This document shows positions 47,302 through 57,023 of a stretch of 58,285 nucleotides of DNA, one piece after another. The translations under genes and the position numbers were made by a program. The DNA lies in assembly GCF_014697105.1 (NCBI RefSeq), contig NZ_JACJRF010000034.1, forward strand, positions 1 through 58,285. Direction: 5' to 3'. Positions within the stretch are counted from its first letter, which is position 1; every line of letters starts with the position of its first letter. Source of the stretch: Anabaena subtropica FACHB-260. Lineage in GTDB: Bacteria; Cyanobacteriota; Cyanobacteriia; Cyanobacteriales; Nostocaceae. Under the pieces are notes generated by a model. The model was not told the DNA's origin and made no database searches. It saw only the letters and a list, made by a program, of their open reading frames with translations.

Positions 47302-47519
47302 TGGTAAACACCTTATGTGTAGAAGTTAAAAGATGACAATAAATACTAGATTTGTTTATTTTTGGCTCCTAAATAATCATAAAGTGTTTTCCTTTTTAGT
47401 ATCAGCAAAAAGTAAAAAAAGTTATAAAAATGATTGTTATCCGATTTTGATTATTGATTAAATTTTAGTTAAAAGTCAGCAAACTATCATTTTTAAACTC
47501 ACAGTCAGTCTGAAGCTTT

Positions 47520-48494
47520 TTATTTATTAAAAGTATAAAAGCTATCAGTCCGTAGCTGACTACCATTACGCCAAATTTCCACTTGTTCCGGACTAACCAC
47601 GTAAGAGAAAGTGCCATTATCTGCTTGATACCTGTTTTGTCCAATGCTCCAAGCTGGTATTTTGACTGGCTCGTTTGGGTTTTGTTTTAACTCACCGATA
47701 TAAAATAACCGCCCATTTTCATCACAGACTCTCACTAACACATTTGCGGTCTCACCTTCAAGAAGTGTGGAACCAGTGCATTTCGTCTCATTGATAGTGG
47801 GTGCAAAAGCTACTGGAATTTGTTGTGAAGGTGAAACTGCCTGTTCTACTAGGGGTTTGGCTACTGGGATGTTGGGAGTAGTGGCTTGAGGAGCTTTGGC
47901 AGCATTACTAGCAACAGATTGTGATGGATTTTTGTTGGCTGTTGAAGATGCAAAGAAACTTGTAGGATTAACAGCTACTCGCCCATTTGGATAATATTCA
48001 AAGTGTAAATGAGGTGCGGTACTGTTACCTGTAGATCCCATCTCAGCAATTATTTGTCCTTGTTTCACCTGTTGATCTTTGCTAACTAACAAACGGCGAT
48101 TATGTCCATAGACAGTGGCGCTACCGTTGGGATGTTTAATTTCAATAGCATTGCCTAGTCCCCATTCATCCCATCCGGCTTTGACCACTTTCCCCCCCGC
48201 CGCCGCCAAAATTGGCGTTCCTGATGCACCTGCAATATCAATTCCCTCATGTCGATATTGGCGAAAGCCTTGAGAAATATATCCTTGTGTCGGCCAAATC
48301 AATTTGCTACTAGTAACAGGACTAGGACTGGGAATGGGAATTGCAATAGGTTTTTTTTGAATTGAAGAATTTCCGACAACCTGAGTCAAGGCACTAGTAT
48401 TTGTACTGAGTACTGCACTTAAAGAGGCTAAACCAATGCAGCTATAAGTACAACAGCTAAGTAGAGTAATTTTTTTGGCTAGTTTTAAAAGCAT
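47520..48494 (-). CDS. M23 family metallopeptidase
   Basis: The 324-aa precursor has a signal segment (LLSCCTYSCIGLASLSAVL), a linker, then the M23/LytM fold: WPTQGYISQGFR, HEGIDIAGASGTPI (first zinc ligands), and HLHFEYYPNGR (HxH). It is a zinc endopeptidase or a regulator of wall hydrolysis. A Pro/Ala-rich linker and a C-terminal domain of about 90 aa with a cysteine pair follow. The catalytic residues look intact. Confidence 0.88.
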   Translation of the reverse strand: MLLKLAKKITLLSCCTYSCIGLASLSAVLSTNTSALTQVVGNSSIQKKPIAIPIPSPSPVTSSKLIWPTQGYISQGFRQYRHEGIDIAGASGTPILAAAGGKVVKAGWDEWGLGNAIEIKHPNGSATVYGHNRRLLVSKDQQVKQGQIIAEMGSTGNSTAPHLHFEYYPNGRVAVNPTSFFASSTANKNPSQSVASNAAKAPQATTPNIPVAKPLVEQAVSPSQQIPVAFAPTINETKCTGSTLLEGETANVLVRVCDENGRLFYIGELKQNPNEPVKIPAWSIGQNRYQADNGTFSYVVSPEQVEIWRNGSQLRTDSFYTFNK

Positions 48495-48870
48495 AAAAAA
48501 TTGGTCAGATACTTTATGGATATTCGCTATTTCATTATTGTGCTGAGATTATCAGGAAAGATTTTGGTCAAATTTATAACTTTAATGGATGTCTTACATA
48601 AAATAGACGGACATCTTATTCTGAAAGTGTCACGGTAAATTAAATTAGGCAGAAAGAGCTAAAAATCACGCTGAGGAATTGCCAAAAAATAATTGATTGT
48701 GCTTCCCTACAGGAGGTTACGCGAATGAGTGTCAGTTGTCAGATGTTTTTGACCCTGGTTTCATAGCTTCTTTGTAGATTTACTAAAGTATTTCTTTATA
48801 CTAAAAAAAGGTAAATAGCGTAGCAATTTTAAAACATCTTTTGCTACTGACTACTGACAAAAATCTACCC
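48495..48870. other. Intergenic region with no gene
   Basis: About 375 bases upstream of the M23 gene and downstream of fetB. They hold short GTCAGTTGTCAG-type repeat sequence near 48731 and nothing else I can support. Confidence 0.4.
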
Positions 48871-48894
48871 AAAAAGGGATGGAGTTTTTATCCC
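48871..48894 (-). terminator. Rho-independent terminator of fetB
   Basis: On the minus strand GGGAT (48894-48890) pairs with ATCCC (48880-48876), followed by TTTTT. It abuts the fetB stop codon. Confidence 0.75.
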
Positions 48895-49671
48895 TCACCT
48901 CACCAACTGTGCGGCAGAGTTAAAAAACTGCCGACACAATCCTTTGGTGATAACAACTGTTGTTAGCAAATTGGCGATCGCAACCATGAAAATAATCAAA
49001 ATCTCATAAGATACAGCGTCAAGGGCGTTAACCCCAGCTAGTAACTGTCCAGTGGTGATTCCTGGTATGGCTACCATACCCACAATCATCATTTGATTCA
49101 GGGTAGGAAGTAAGGCGGCTCTAATCGCTTCTTTGCGGTACTGACTAACTGCTTGGGCTGGAGTTGCACCTAAACTCAAATGAGTTTCTATTTCTGTGGG
49201 AAAAGTGTTCATTGCACTAACCAGCCGTTCGCCTGCGATCGTCGCAGCATTCATCGCATTACCCAACACTATCCCAGTCAGGGGAATTACATAACGCGGT
49301 TCGTACCATCTATCTGGTTGAATGATTAAGAAGGTGGTGTAAAACACTGTCAGGGCAGTACTTATGCAAATTGCTCCCCATACCAAAGGCAAGACATAAG
49401 GAATTTTCTGGCTGATCCGATTTCGTGCGACAATCGCCGTAATTGTCAGTATCACCCCTAAAATCGCCAAAACTGCCCAAGGATTGTCTAAAGCAAAGAT
49501 GAAATCTAAAACATACCCCAAAACCAGTAATTGTAGGATGGTTCTGCCAGTGGCGATCGCTAAATTGAATTCTAGTCCCAGTCTTTCCCAGGCAGATAAA
49601 CCAATAGCGATCGCCATCAATCCCACCGCCATCACCAAATCCACCAAATCTAACCTAATCAAATTTTCCAT
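48895..49671 (-). CDS. FetB-like ABC transporter permease (UPF0014)
   Basis: The 258-aa integral membrane protein has about seven hydrophobic segments. The family signatures are GRTILQLLVLGYVLDFIF, LTGIVLGNAMNAATIAGERL, and ATPAQAVSQYRKEAIRAALLPTLNQMMIVGMVAIPG. FetB with the ATPase FetA exports iron or relieves metal stress in E. coli. No fetA gene adjoins here. The start codon lies 260 bases from the divergent aminotransferase gene. Confidence 0.88.
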   Translation of the reverse strand: MENLIRLDLVDLVMAVGLMAIAIGLSAWERLGLEFNLAIATGRTILQLLVLGYVLDFIFALDNPWAVLAILGVILTITAIVARNRISQKIPYVLPLVWGAICISTALTVFYTTFLIIQPDRWYEPRYVIPLTGIVLGNAMNAATIAGERLVSAMNTFPTEIETHLSLGATPAQAVSQYRKEAIRAALLPTLNQMMIVGMVAIPGITTGQLLAGVNALDAVSYEILIIFMVAIANLLTTVVITKGLCRQFFNSAAQLVR

Positions 49672-49721
49672 CCCTTCTTTACCCCCTAATTAGCCAACAG
49701 TCCAAAACTCTTTTGACAAAT

Positions 49722-49750
49722 GACAACTGACCACCACTATGTCAGTTGTC
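49722..49750. repeat. Inverted repeat between divergent genes
   Basis: GACAACTGAC (49722-49731) and GTCAGTTGTC (49741-49750) form a perfect 10-bp stem with a 9-base loop. A related sequence occurs near 48731 and 5873, so it may belong to a dispersed repeat family rather than be an operator. Confidence 0.6.
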
Positions 49751-49930
49751 GAACAGGCACTCATAACTTACCACTGCTGTAAGTCTTACCCATAAAATTA
49801 CTTCAGTAATAATTCTTGTTTAATGCGTATCTAGAACAACAGTCTTTTAAAATTTCTTTCAAGAAAATTTTCCCAGTCAAAATTGACAGTCGGAGTGTAT
49901 TCTTTGTATCTTCAGACAAAATGAAAACTC

Positions 49931-51079
49931 ATGATCCAAAGCCTAAGTTCTATCCCAGCCTTTGATATCAAGCAGCAATATGCTTCCATAGAATCCGAAG
50001 TCAGTACAGCAGTTGTAGAGTTACTGGCTTCTGGGCGTTATATTGGCGGACCCCCAGTGGAAAGCTTTGAGCAACAGTTTGCTGCTTATCATGGCGTGAC
50101 TGATTGTGTAGCTTGTAATTCTGGTACAGATGCTCTATTTCTCGCTTTACGCGCCTTAGGAATTGGTGCAGGCGATGAAGTAATCACTACACCCTTCACC
50201 TTCGTCGCTACAGCTGAAGTTATCAGTTCCGTAGGTGCAAAGCCAGTGTTTGTTGATATAGACGCGACAACCTTTAACCTTGATTTACAGCAAGTAGCGG
50301 CGGCGATTACAGCCAAAACCAAAGCGATTATCCCGGTGCATCTATTTGGACAACCTGTGGATATGACGGTGCTAATGGCGATCGCCGAGGCTCACAATGT
50401 AGCAGTAATTGAAGACTGCGCTCAGTCTACAGGGGCGAGTTGGGATAGCAAAAAGGTTGGTAGTATCGGACATATTGGCTGTTTTAGCTTCTACCCCACG
50501 AAAAATCTAGGTGCTTGTGGTGATGGGGGAGCAATTACCACTAATGATCCTGAAATTGCTGCTAAGGTGCGGATCATCAAGGAACATGGACAGAAACATC
50601 GTTATCAATATGAGGAAATCGGTGTTAATAGCCGCTTAGATGCCATCCAAGCAGTGATATTGCAGATTAAACTACGTTATCTCGATCATTGGAATCAGCA
50701 AAGACAAGCGATCGCCGCTTATTACCAAAAATTCCTTAGTCAGATTCCAGGTATCATTCCCCCCCAAGAATTAGCAGGTGGCATTAGTGTGTGGAATCAA
50801 TACACTATTCGCGTTATCACCGAAGGACGGAATGGCGCTAGCGCTACACACCGGGAGGCTGTACGTAGTGGCTTGCAAGAAAAGAAAGTAGGTTCGATGG
50901 TTTACTATCCCTACCCTTTACATTTGCAACCAGTTTATCAATATCTCGGTTATCAGCCAGGACAATTACCAGTTGCAGAACAAGCTTGCAATGAGGTTTT
51001 ATCCTTACCCATGTTTCCTGAACTGACAACCCAACAGCAAGATCAGGTGATTTATGCGTTGAAGGATATTCTTGTGTAA
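49931..51079 (+). CDS. DegT/DnrJ/EryC1/StrS family aminotransferase
   Basis: PLP-dependent aminotransferase of 382 aa that typically acts on nucleotide-linked keto-sugars. The N-terminal ASGRYIGGPPVESFEQQFA, CNSGTDALFLALRALGIG, VIEDCAQSTGA, and the PLP-lysine motif SFYPTKNLGACGDGGAI are all present, with NSRLDAIQAVIL. No sugar-biosynthesis genes adjoin, so the substrate is open. Confidence 0.92.
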   Translation: MIQSLSSIPAFDIKQQYASIESEVSTAVVELLASGRYIGGPPVESFEQQFAAYHGVTDCVACNSGTDALFLALRALGIGAGDEVITTPFTFVATAEVISSVGAKPVFVDIDATTFNLDLQQVAAAITAKTKAIIPVHLFGQPVDMTVLMAIAEAHNVAVIEDCAQSTGASWDSKKVGSIGHIGCFSFYPTKNLGACGDGGAITTNDPEIAAKVRIIKEHGQKHRYQYEEIGVNSRLDAIQAVILQIKLRYLDHWNQQRQAIAAYYQKFLSQIPGIIPPQELAGGISVWNQYTIRVITEGRNGASATHREAVRSGLQEKKVGSMVYYPYPLHLQPVYQYLGYQPGQLPVAEQACNEVLSLPMFPELTTQQQDQVIYALKDILV

Positions 51080-51156
51080 AGAGAGTGAGTAATTCGTAAT
51101 TAGGAATGGGGAATAGGAAATCTTTTCACTATTCCCCACTCAGCACTCAGCACTCC

Positions 51157-51906
51157 CTACTCAGCACTTAGCACTCTTGTAGTAGCTGTCAAAGCTTCCA
51201 CTAAGCCGCGCACAGCAGCAATCATGGCTACTTCACTATTGAGTTGGTTGATGGCAGAACCGACGCCAACACCACAAGCACCACTGGCGATCGCCAGTGG
51301 TGCGGTAACGTTAGAAATACCGGAAGCACACAATACTGGTACTGACACCGCACGAGAAATTTCATAAGCTGCTGCCAAGGTGGGAGCAGCTTTTTCAATC
51401 AATCCCAGGCTTCCAGAGTGAGTAGGCTGGCTGCTAGTACCACCTTCGGTTTGGATAATATCTGCTCCCGCTTTCACTAGTTCTTCTGCTAGGTGTACCT
51501 GTTGATCTAGTTCTAGGATGTGAGGAACAGTCACAGATAAGGTAATTTCTGGTAAGAGAGCGCGAGTTTGCTTAGTCAGCGCCAATACTTCCTCAGCTTC
51601 AAATCTGCGTCCTTGAGCGTAAAAAGCATCAAAATTACCGATTTCAATCAAATCTGCACCAGCTTCTACTGCTGAGACAAATTTCTCTGGTTCTACTGCT
51701 GACACACAAACTGGTAAATTGATCAATTTTTTAGCTAGCTGAACCAAAGCAGGATCGGCAGCGATATCCACAAAAGTCGCACCACCAAGTTCAGCAGCTT
51801 TAACAATAGCTGCAACGCGATCAGCGTCAAAGTTGTTCAAACCGCTAATTACTTTCAGTACACGGCGGTTGGTAAATGCTCGTTGTAGTGTAGAAGGCAT
51901 TGCCAT
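51157..51906 (-). CDS. Ycf23/DUF561 family protein
   Basis: The 249-aa TIM-barrel-like protein is related to Ycf23, found in plastids and cyanobacteria. Motifs are LKVISGLNNFDADRVAAIVKAAELGGATFVDIA, DLIEIGNFDAFYAQGR, and ADIIQTEGGTSS. Function is not established. The last residues (RVLSAE) are encoded by AGTGCTGAGT-type tandem repeat sequence that continues past the stop to about 51130, so the C-terminus is repeat-derived. Confidence 0.85.
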   Translation of the reverse strand: MAMPSTLQRAFTNRRVLKVISGLNNFDADRVAAIVKAAELGGATFVDIAADPALVQLAKKLINLPVCVSAVEPEKFVSAVEAGADLIEIGNFDAFYAQGRRFEAEEVLALTKQTRALLPEITLSVTVPHILELDQQVHLAEELVKAGADIIQTEGGTSSQPTHSGSLGLIEKAAPTLAAAYEISRAVSVPVLCASGISNVTAPLAIASGACGVGVGSAINQLNSEVAMIAAVRGLVEALTATTRVLSAE

Positions 51907-52443
51907 AATTATTCTGTTGAAGCTACGAAAATTAGGTTTATTCTACCGCCCCTCAGATGATGACAGAACTAATTCATCTAAAAAAAGAGTAGAAGATTAT
52001 TGTAGCTGAAATATCTGCCATGACCTCCGGTCGGTTGGAAACCATAGCCTCTGGAGTAGCGAGCTTATCGCTCCAGAGTTATTTAGTGTAATTATATTAA
52101 TATATTTTCCTACTTAAAATATTGCCCATATTCCTAATGCAATCCATTTTTATTCATTAAGTAATTAATCTCTTTCTTTAATTTTAATATTTCTGTATTT
52201 TTACATCCTTCTTAGGAATTAAGAATTTAGTTTCATCAACTTGGTTTCCAATTAGTATCTTGATTTATTATTTTTTGATAATCTTTCTTTAACCTTGCTT
52301 CTAGTAAATTTAATATAATCTTAATATAAAAAATATAAATTACGTAGTTTTACAGAAGTAAAAAAGTTGCAAGTTTGCTTAAACTTGTGTTTATAGTAAT
52401 AAATATATTCAACGCGCTGACTTACACTCTCTCATTTAATAAT
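51907..52443. other. Intergenic region with a strong hairpin
   Basis: The 537 bases between ycf23 and the phnD-like gene hold no supported ORF. CTCTGGAG plus GCGA pair with TCGCTCCAGAG (52049-52078, with a two-base bulge). A TTAATATAATCTTAATATA region near 52310-52330 could contain the promoter of the downstream pair. Confidence 0.5.
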
Positions 52444-53337
52444 ATGAAACGGCGTAATTTAATCAGATATTCATTACTATTTATTGCTGGTTGTAATGCC
52501 AAATTAAATGCTGATAATACTAGAGGACAATCAAAAATAATATCACCCAAAAAACTAAGTTTTGCAGTTACTGATGTTGCTGGAATTGAGGATTTAAAAC
52601 GGGACTTTGGATACTTTTGTAATACATTAGAAGAAGTTTTAAATATAAAAATAGAACTTTATCCTGTAGATAATCCCACAGCAGCAGTACCAGCACTTTT
52701 ATCAGGGAAAGTAGATATAGTGTTTGCCGGGCCTTCAGAATATCTAATCTTAAATGCTAGAGCAAAAGCCGTCCCCATAATTGCTATTAAGCGTAAAGAT
52801 TACCATTCCATCTTTGTTGTAAGTGCAGATAATAAAATTGATTCACTGGCACAATTGAAAGGAAAAACAGTTGCTATGCGAAAAATCGGTTCAACCTCTG
52901 GTCATCTTGTACCTACAAAGCTTTTATTAGATGCTGGATTAGATCCAACAACTAATGTAAAAATTGTCATGTTAGATGATGATGGAGCATCAGCTTTAAA
53001 ACAAGGTAAAGTAGATGCTTGGACAGTATCATCTGACAGATATAAAAATGTTATAGAAAGCCAAGGTTTATCTGAAGAAGATTTTAAGGTAATTTTCAAA
53101 AGTTCTCTGCTTCCTCATGATATCTTTGTTGCTAGTAATCAATTGACATCTGACTTTATTACTGATATGCGATCGCGCATGATTCAACATCAAGAAAAAC
53201 TCATTTCCAGTATGTTGACAGCTAAAGAAAACCAAAAATATCGAGGTTCAGAATTAATACCAGCCAAAGATTCTGATTACAATATGATTCGTGAAGTTTA
53301 TCAGAAAATTGGTCAAGACAATTTTTTAAAACAGTAA
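52444..53337 (+). CDS. PhnD-like phosphate/phosphonate-binding lipoprotein
   Basis: The 297-aa precursor starts MKRRNLIRYSLLFIAGCN, with a lipobox-like IAGC, so it is probably a lipoprotein. The binding domain reads VPALLSGKVDIVFAGPSEYLIL, KGKTVAMRKIGSTSGHLVPTKLLLDAGLD and VDAWTVSSDRY, the PhnD/SBP_bac family-12-like fold. I prefer ATG 52444 over the upstream in-frame start at 52375, which puts a hydrophobic tail ahead of the signal. The histidine kinase gene follows by 13 bp; no transporter genes do. A sensory role for this binding protein is inferred. Confidence 0.85.
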   Translation: MKRRNLIRYSLLFIAGCNAKLNADNTRGQSKIISPKKLSFAVTDVAGIEDLKRDFGYFCNTLEEVLNIKIELYPVDNPTAAVPALLSGKVDIVFAGPSEYLILNARAKAVPIIAIKRKDYHSIFVVSADNKIDSLAQLKGKTVAMRKIGSTSGHLVPTKLLLDAGLDPTTNVKIVMLDDDGASALKQGKVDAWTVSSDRYKNVIESQGLSEEDFKVIFKSSLLPHDIFVASNQLTSDFITDMRSRMIQHQEKLISSMLTAKENQKYRGSELIPAKDSDYNMIREVYQKIGQDNFLKQ

Positions 53338-53350
53338 TAATATTGAATTA

Positions 53351-55195
53351 ATGATAGGTATTAAGCCAAGTAAATTTAGAAAAACTGTTGCTCGGCTCAT
53401 TTATTGTAGCTATAACTGGAGCATTGCCAGAAAAATTAGTTATGGTTATGCTATTGCCATTAGCACTACCTTAATAGGTACAGCCAGTGGGTCATTAATT
53501 GCATATTACTACGAGATAAATGCTTATAAACAATTAAATTTATCTTACGAACAACAATATCTTCTGAAAGATTTAGAAAATGCAGTCAGCAAAGCAAGAT
53601 TGCATCCTCAAAGATTAGTTCCGATTTTAAACGATTCTATTTGGCTAGAATTGGAAAAAAATAGATTTTTAGAAGATATTCAACAAATTAATCAACAAAT
53701 TTCAGAAATCAATAGTTTTGTCAAGACTCATCCTCATGATTTAGCCTTAAATTATCAAGAATATGAGAAGTTGTTAAATGGTTATCAATCTATAGTAATT
53801 CAATACAGTGATAAAATTAAATCTTTTTGGGATAAAATCGAGTCTATTAATTTACCATTAAATCAATTAGCAATTTTACTACAACAGAAAGATAGTACCA
53901 ATATTGACATTAGTTTTGAAAAGCTTTCAGACGAATTAATTCTGATGATCAGTCATGCAGAAATACAAAAAAATAAAGCAAAAGATAATTTTATTAACGC
54001 TCGAAAATTGCGTTTAAAACTTATTAGTATTGGTATATTGTTATCTACGGCGATCGCCATAGTAGTTGCATTATTAACTAGTAAGTTAATTGCCCGTCCT
54101 TTACAAACAGTTACTAACGTTGCTAGAAAAATTACTCAAGAATCAAATTTTAAATTGAGAGCTAATGTTACTAGTAATGACGAAGTAGGAACACTAGCTA
54201 AATCCTTAAATCAATTAGTAAATTGGGTAGAAGTTTATACTCAAGAATTAGAACTATCTCGTCAAACTTTAGAAATACGAGTAGAAGAACGAACTCAAGA
54301 ACTGAAACAAGCTCATCACACTTTAGAAATACGAGTAGAAGAACGAACTCAAGAATTGCAAAAAGCATTACAGGAATTGCAAGAAACTCAAGGACAGTTA
54401 ATTCAAACTGAAAAAATGTCATCACTTGGTCAAATGGTAGCAGGTATCGCACACGAAATTAATAACCCTGTAAATTTCATTTACGGAAATATTGAATGTG
54501 CTGACAATTATATTCAAGATTTACTTCACATCATAAATTTATATCAACAACAATATCCTACACCCCACCATATTATTGCAGAAACAATAGAAGAAATTGA
54601 TTTTAACTTTGTTAGTCAAGATTTAGTCAATTTACTGTCTTCTATGAAAATAGGCGCTCAACGTATTCGGGAAATTGTCTTATCTTTGCGTAATTTCTCC
54701 CGACTAGATGAAGCTGATATCAAAGAAGTCGATATTCATGAAGGGATTGACAATACACTACTAATTTTGAACCACCGACTTAAACTAGGAATTGAATTAA
54801 TTAAGAACTATGGACATTTACCTATGATTGAATGCTATCCAGCCCAACTTAACCAAGTCTTTATGAATATTATTAATAATGCCATCGATGCGTTATTAGA
54901 TCACAGCAATAATCAAACTAGTAAAAGTCTTTTTATATCTACTAGAGTAGAGCAAGATTATATTAAAGTTAGTATTTGTGATAATGGCCCAGGAATTCCA
55001 AAGGAAATTCGACAAAAGTTATTTGATCCCTTTTTTACAACTAAACCAGTAGGCAAAGGTACAGGCTTAGGTTTGAGCATTTCTTACCAAATTATGGAAA
55101 AACACAAAGGTAAAATAGAATTATTCTCAGAACTGAGCCAAGGTACTGAGTTTTTAATCACTTTGCCTATCAGTACAAACATTAGCCATGAATGA
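53351..55195 (+). CDS. Sensor histidine kinase with periplasmic helical domain
   Basis: The 614-aa kinase has TM1 near residues 30-52, a helical periplasmic part of about 170 aa, TM2 near 226-248, a HAMP domain to about 300, and a coiled coil with a duplicated 18-residue unit (54-bp repeat). Then come HisKA with H368 in [11 protein letters not shown], the N box [22 protein letters not shown], and GKGTGLGLS. No response regulator adjoins. It starts 13 bp after the PhnD-like gene, suggesting that the binding protein presents a ligand to it. Confidence 0.92.
   Translation: MIGIKPSKFRKTVARLIYCSYNWSIARKISYGYAIAISTTLIGTASGSLIAYYYEINAYKQLNLSYEQQYLLKDLENAVSKARLHPQRLVPILNDSIWLELEKNRFLEDIQQINQQISEINSFVKTHPHDLALNYQEYEKLLNGYQSIVIQYSDKIKSFWDKIESINLPLNQLAILLQQKDSTNIDISFEKLSDELILMISHAEIQKNKAKDNFINARKLRLKLISIGILLSTAIAIVVALLTSKLIARPLQTVTNVARKITQESNFKLRANVTSNDEVGTLAKSLNQLVNWVEVYTQELELSRQTLEIRVEERTQELKQAHHTLEIRVEERTQELQKALQELQETQGQLIQTEKMSSLGQMVAGIAHEINNPVNFIYGNIECADNYIQDLLHIINLYQQQYPTPHHIIAETIEEIDFNFVSQDLVNLLSSMKIGAQRIREIVLSLRNFSRLDEADIKEVDIHEGIDNTLLILNHRLKLGIELIKNYGHLPMIECYPAQLNQVFMNIINNAIDALLDHSNNQTSKSLFISTRVEQDYIKVSICDNGPGIPKEIRQKLFDPFFTTKPVGKGTGLGLSISYQIMEKHKGKIELFSELSQGTEFLITLPISTNISHE
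54266..54355 (+). repeat. 54-bp tandem duplication in the kinase coiled coil
   Basis: A 36-bp perfect repeat starting ACTTTAGAAATACGAG lies at 54266-54301 and 54320-54355, offset by 54 bp. It encodes [12 protein letters not shown] twice. The 18-residue unit is not a multiple of seven, so it shifts the heptad phase of the coiled coil unless a stutter absorbs it. Confidence 0.9.
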
Positions 55196-55259
55196 GTTTG
55201 TATAATAAAACCTTGCTCTAATACAGAATGTATGTTAAGATTATAAATCGTGTGGTTAA

Positions 55260-55333
<74 letters not shown>

Positions 55334-55336
55334 TTG

Positions 55337-55341
55337 AATGT
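55337..55341. other. Predicted 5-bp target duplication at the tRNA-Val attachment site
   Basis: Tn7-like elements duplicate 5 bp. If the element end is at 55342, the duplicated bases are AATGT. The second copy would lie beyond the far end, outside the window, so this is a prediction. Confidence 0.45.
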
Positions 55342-55470
55342 TGTACAGTGACTAATTATTTGTTTGTGATTTAAAGTTTGAGTTTGCCGCAACGGCAAAG
55401 CTATGCTTGAAAACAGTAACGGCAAAATCATGCCTGAAAAACTTTGAAAAAGATCAATGTGAATTATCAA
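55342..55470. repeat. Transposon end with candidate TnsB-binding repeats
   Basis: After the terminal TGTACAGTGAC, GTGA-containing AT-rich segments recur at about 55348, 55366 and 55459. A 23-bp imperfect direct repeat (AACGGCAAA...ATGC-TGAAAA) occurs at 55391-55413 and 55418-55440. Tn7-like ends normally hold several TnsB sites, and these are candidates. Which repeats TnsB binds cannot be told from one end. Confidence 0.5.
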
Positions 55471-55493
55471 CCATCTCTATTCGTCCTGAAAGT

Positions 55494-56870
55494 TCATAAG
55501 CTACTTAAAATAGATTGAACTGTTTTCTTATAGAATAGTCGAACCTTCTTATAACGAAAATAGCCGGGGTTACGAATCAGCTCACACACACGAGACTCAG
55601 TTGGATATTCTCCTGATTGATGAAGTGAGACAATAGCTTCTATAATTTCTTGACAACACTGCTCAATAGCAGCTAAGTGACACATACCCATATAATTGCG
55701 ACGTTTAACGACAATTTGATGGGATAATAAGGGAAAATGTCTTGAAATAACTCGTCTATTAATTTTTAACTGTTTGGCTATCTCTGCAATGGTTGGTAAT
55801 GGATCTCTTGCTTGAGATAAAATGCTGGTCAAGGTATTTTCAATATGATCCAAGTCCAGTATTTTGGGATATGAACGCATATTCTTAGAATATTTCATGT
55901 CAAACTTGAGATTTTGACAATGGGTTGTTGATAGATTGAAATCTTGTGTCAAGAACTGAGATAAAGATATTTGAAGACTATAACAGATTTGCAGTAAAGC
56001 AAATAAAGAGGGACGAGTTTTACCTGAATACCAACCCCAGAAAGTATTTTTAGGGATTTTGTGCATTGCAGCAAAAGCAGCTATATTGTCTTCACTAACT
56101 TTATGCACTACATGGGTGAAAGATTTTGGTATAAGCTCTTGAGTAAGTGCAGAAGATAACTGATTTGCATTGGTAAGAAATTCTCCCAAATTTTCGACTA
56201 CCCATCTCTCCTGAGTAACTACTGAATTTTTAGAATATCCTCCTAACCACTGAAAACATTGGCAACAATAGCCTAACGTGGATTTCCAGTTTAACCAAAG
56301 TAATTGACTATGACAATGAGGGCAATTTTGCACAAGAGTATGTTGATGTACTAAACAAATCTTGACATCATTGAGTGACCATAGTAATGGCTCATAAATA
56401 ATTTGTTTATTTTGTTTCCAGTGTTGGTAACATATTGGACACCAAGCTTTATGAGAACGTAATAAGCCTTTTGTAACTAAAATGTTTGAGAAGGGTATCA
56501 ATGTTAAAAACTCTAGCTGATTGTGCAAAGTTAATTTATTAAGAACCTCAACAAAATCAGTAGCCATTATCCCATATCCATTTAAGGCATGAGAACGGTT
56601 AAAAAATGGTTTTAATCCTCTACTATTAGAATTTTTAATAAAGGTTTGCTGTAAGAGTGGATTAACTATTCTTGATAGTAATGTATTGACAACAACTCCA
56701 TGAGAATGAGCTAACCGTGTCACATAGCTGGTTAAACTCTCAACCATAGGAGTCCCTATACCAATCGGTTCCAAATGATGTAAACGACTTCGCTCAAGCA
56801 TTGGAAATTTCTCTGGACTCCATAGCTCATTCTCAAAGTAGGGTTGAATTGGGATTATGTCAATGTCCAT
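55494..56870 (-). CDS. tnsD: TniQ/TnsD-family target-selection protein
   Basis: The 458-aa protein has an N-terminal TniQ domain (GTPMVESLTSYVTRLAHSHGV) and two zinc-finger-like clusters: C144/C147 with C172/H175, then C183/C186 with C202/C205. A middle helix-turn-helix is near 266-300 (KNTFWGWYSGKTRPSLFALLQ), and two C-terminal DNA-binding-like helices pairs are near 370-455. The length and extra C-terminal domains suit a site-specific TnsD more than a short Cascade-partner TniQ. It is read toward tRNA-Val, 160 bp away, the probable attachment site. The start ATG gives MDIDIIPIQPYF. Confidence 0.85.
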   Translation of the reverse strand: MDIDIIPIQPYFENELWSPEKFPMLERSRLHHLEPIGIGTPMVESLTSYVTRLAHSHGVVVNTLLSRIVNPLLQQTFIKNSNSRGLKPFFNRSHALNGYGIMATDFVEVLNKLTLHNQLEFLTLIPFSNILVTKGLLRSHKAWCPICYQHWKQNKQIIYEPLLWSLNDVKICLVHQHTLVQNCPHCHSQLLWLNWKSTLGYCCQCFQWLGGYSKNSVVTQERWVVENLGEFLTNANQLSSALTQELIPKSFTHVVHKVSEDNIAAFAAMHKIPKNTFWGWYSGKTRPSLFALLQICYSLQISLSQFLTQDFNLSTTHCQNLKFDMKYSKNMRSYPKILDLDHIENTLTSILSQARDPLPTIAEIAKQLKINRRVISRHFPLLSHQIVVKRRNYMGMCHLAAIEQCCQEIIEAIVSLHQSGEYPTESRVCELIRNPGYFRYKKVRLFYKKTVQSILSSL

Positions 56871-57023
56871 GAAGATAATTTTTTGTTAAATAACCTAAAC
56901 TTTTTAATAAAGATTATACTTTGATGACCTGAGCTTTCGGCTTAATTTACAATGTATTATTATAGTTAAATCATTGGTAATTCTTTCAAACTTTAGTATC
57001 AAATTTTCTAAAAATTCTTAACC
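56871..57023. promoter_or_regulatory. Divergent promoter region between tnsD and cas6
   Basis: The 153-bp AT-rich gap holds the promoters for both divergent genes. TATTATTATAG-like sequence near 56952-56962 and TTAATAAAG near 56910 could be -10 elements. I see no CRISPR repeat here. Confidence 0.45.

Noticed and set aside
49931-51079. Sugar-biosynthesis cluster around the DegT-type aminotransferase
   Set aside because: The neighbours (fetB, ycf23) have no link to sugar synthesis; the gene stands alone.
54198-54452. Repeated minus- and plus-strand frames around 54200-54450
   Set aside because: They arise from the 54-bp duplication inside the kinase gene read in other frames.
56871-57023. A guide RNA or short repeat-spacer unit between tnsD and cas6, as in type V-K elements
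   Set aside because: I see no repeat-like sequence and no segment matching the tRNA-Val gene; homing here is better explained by TnsD.
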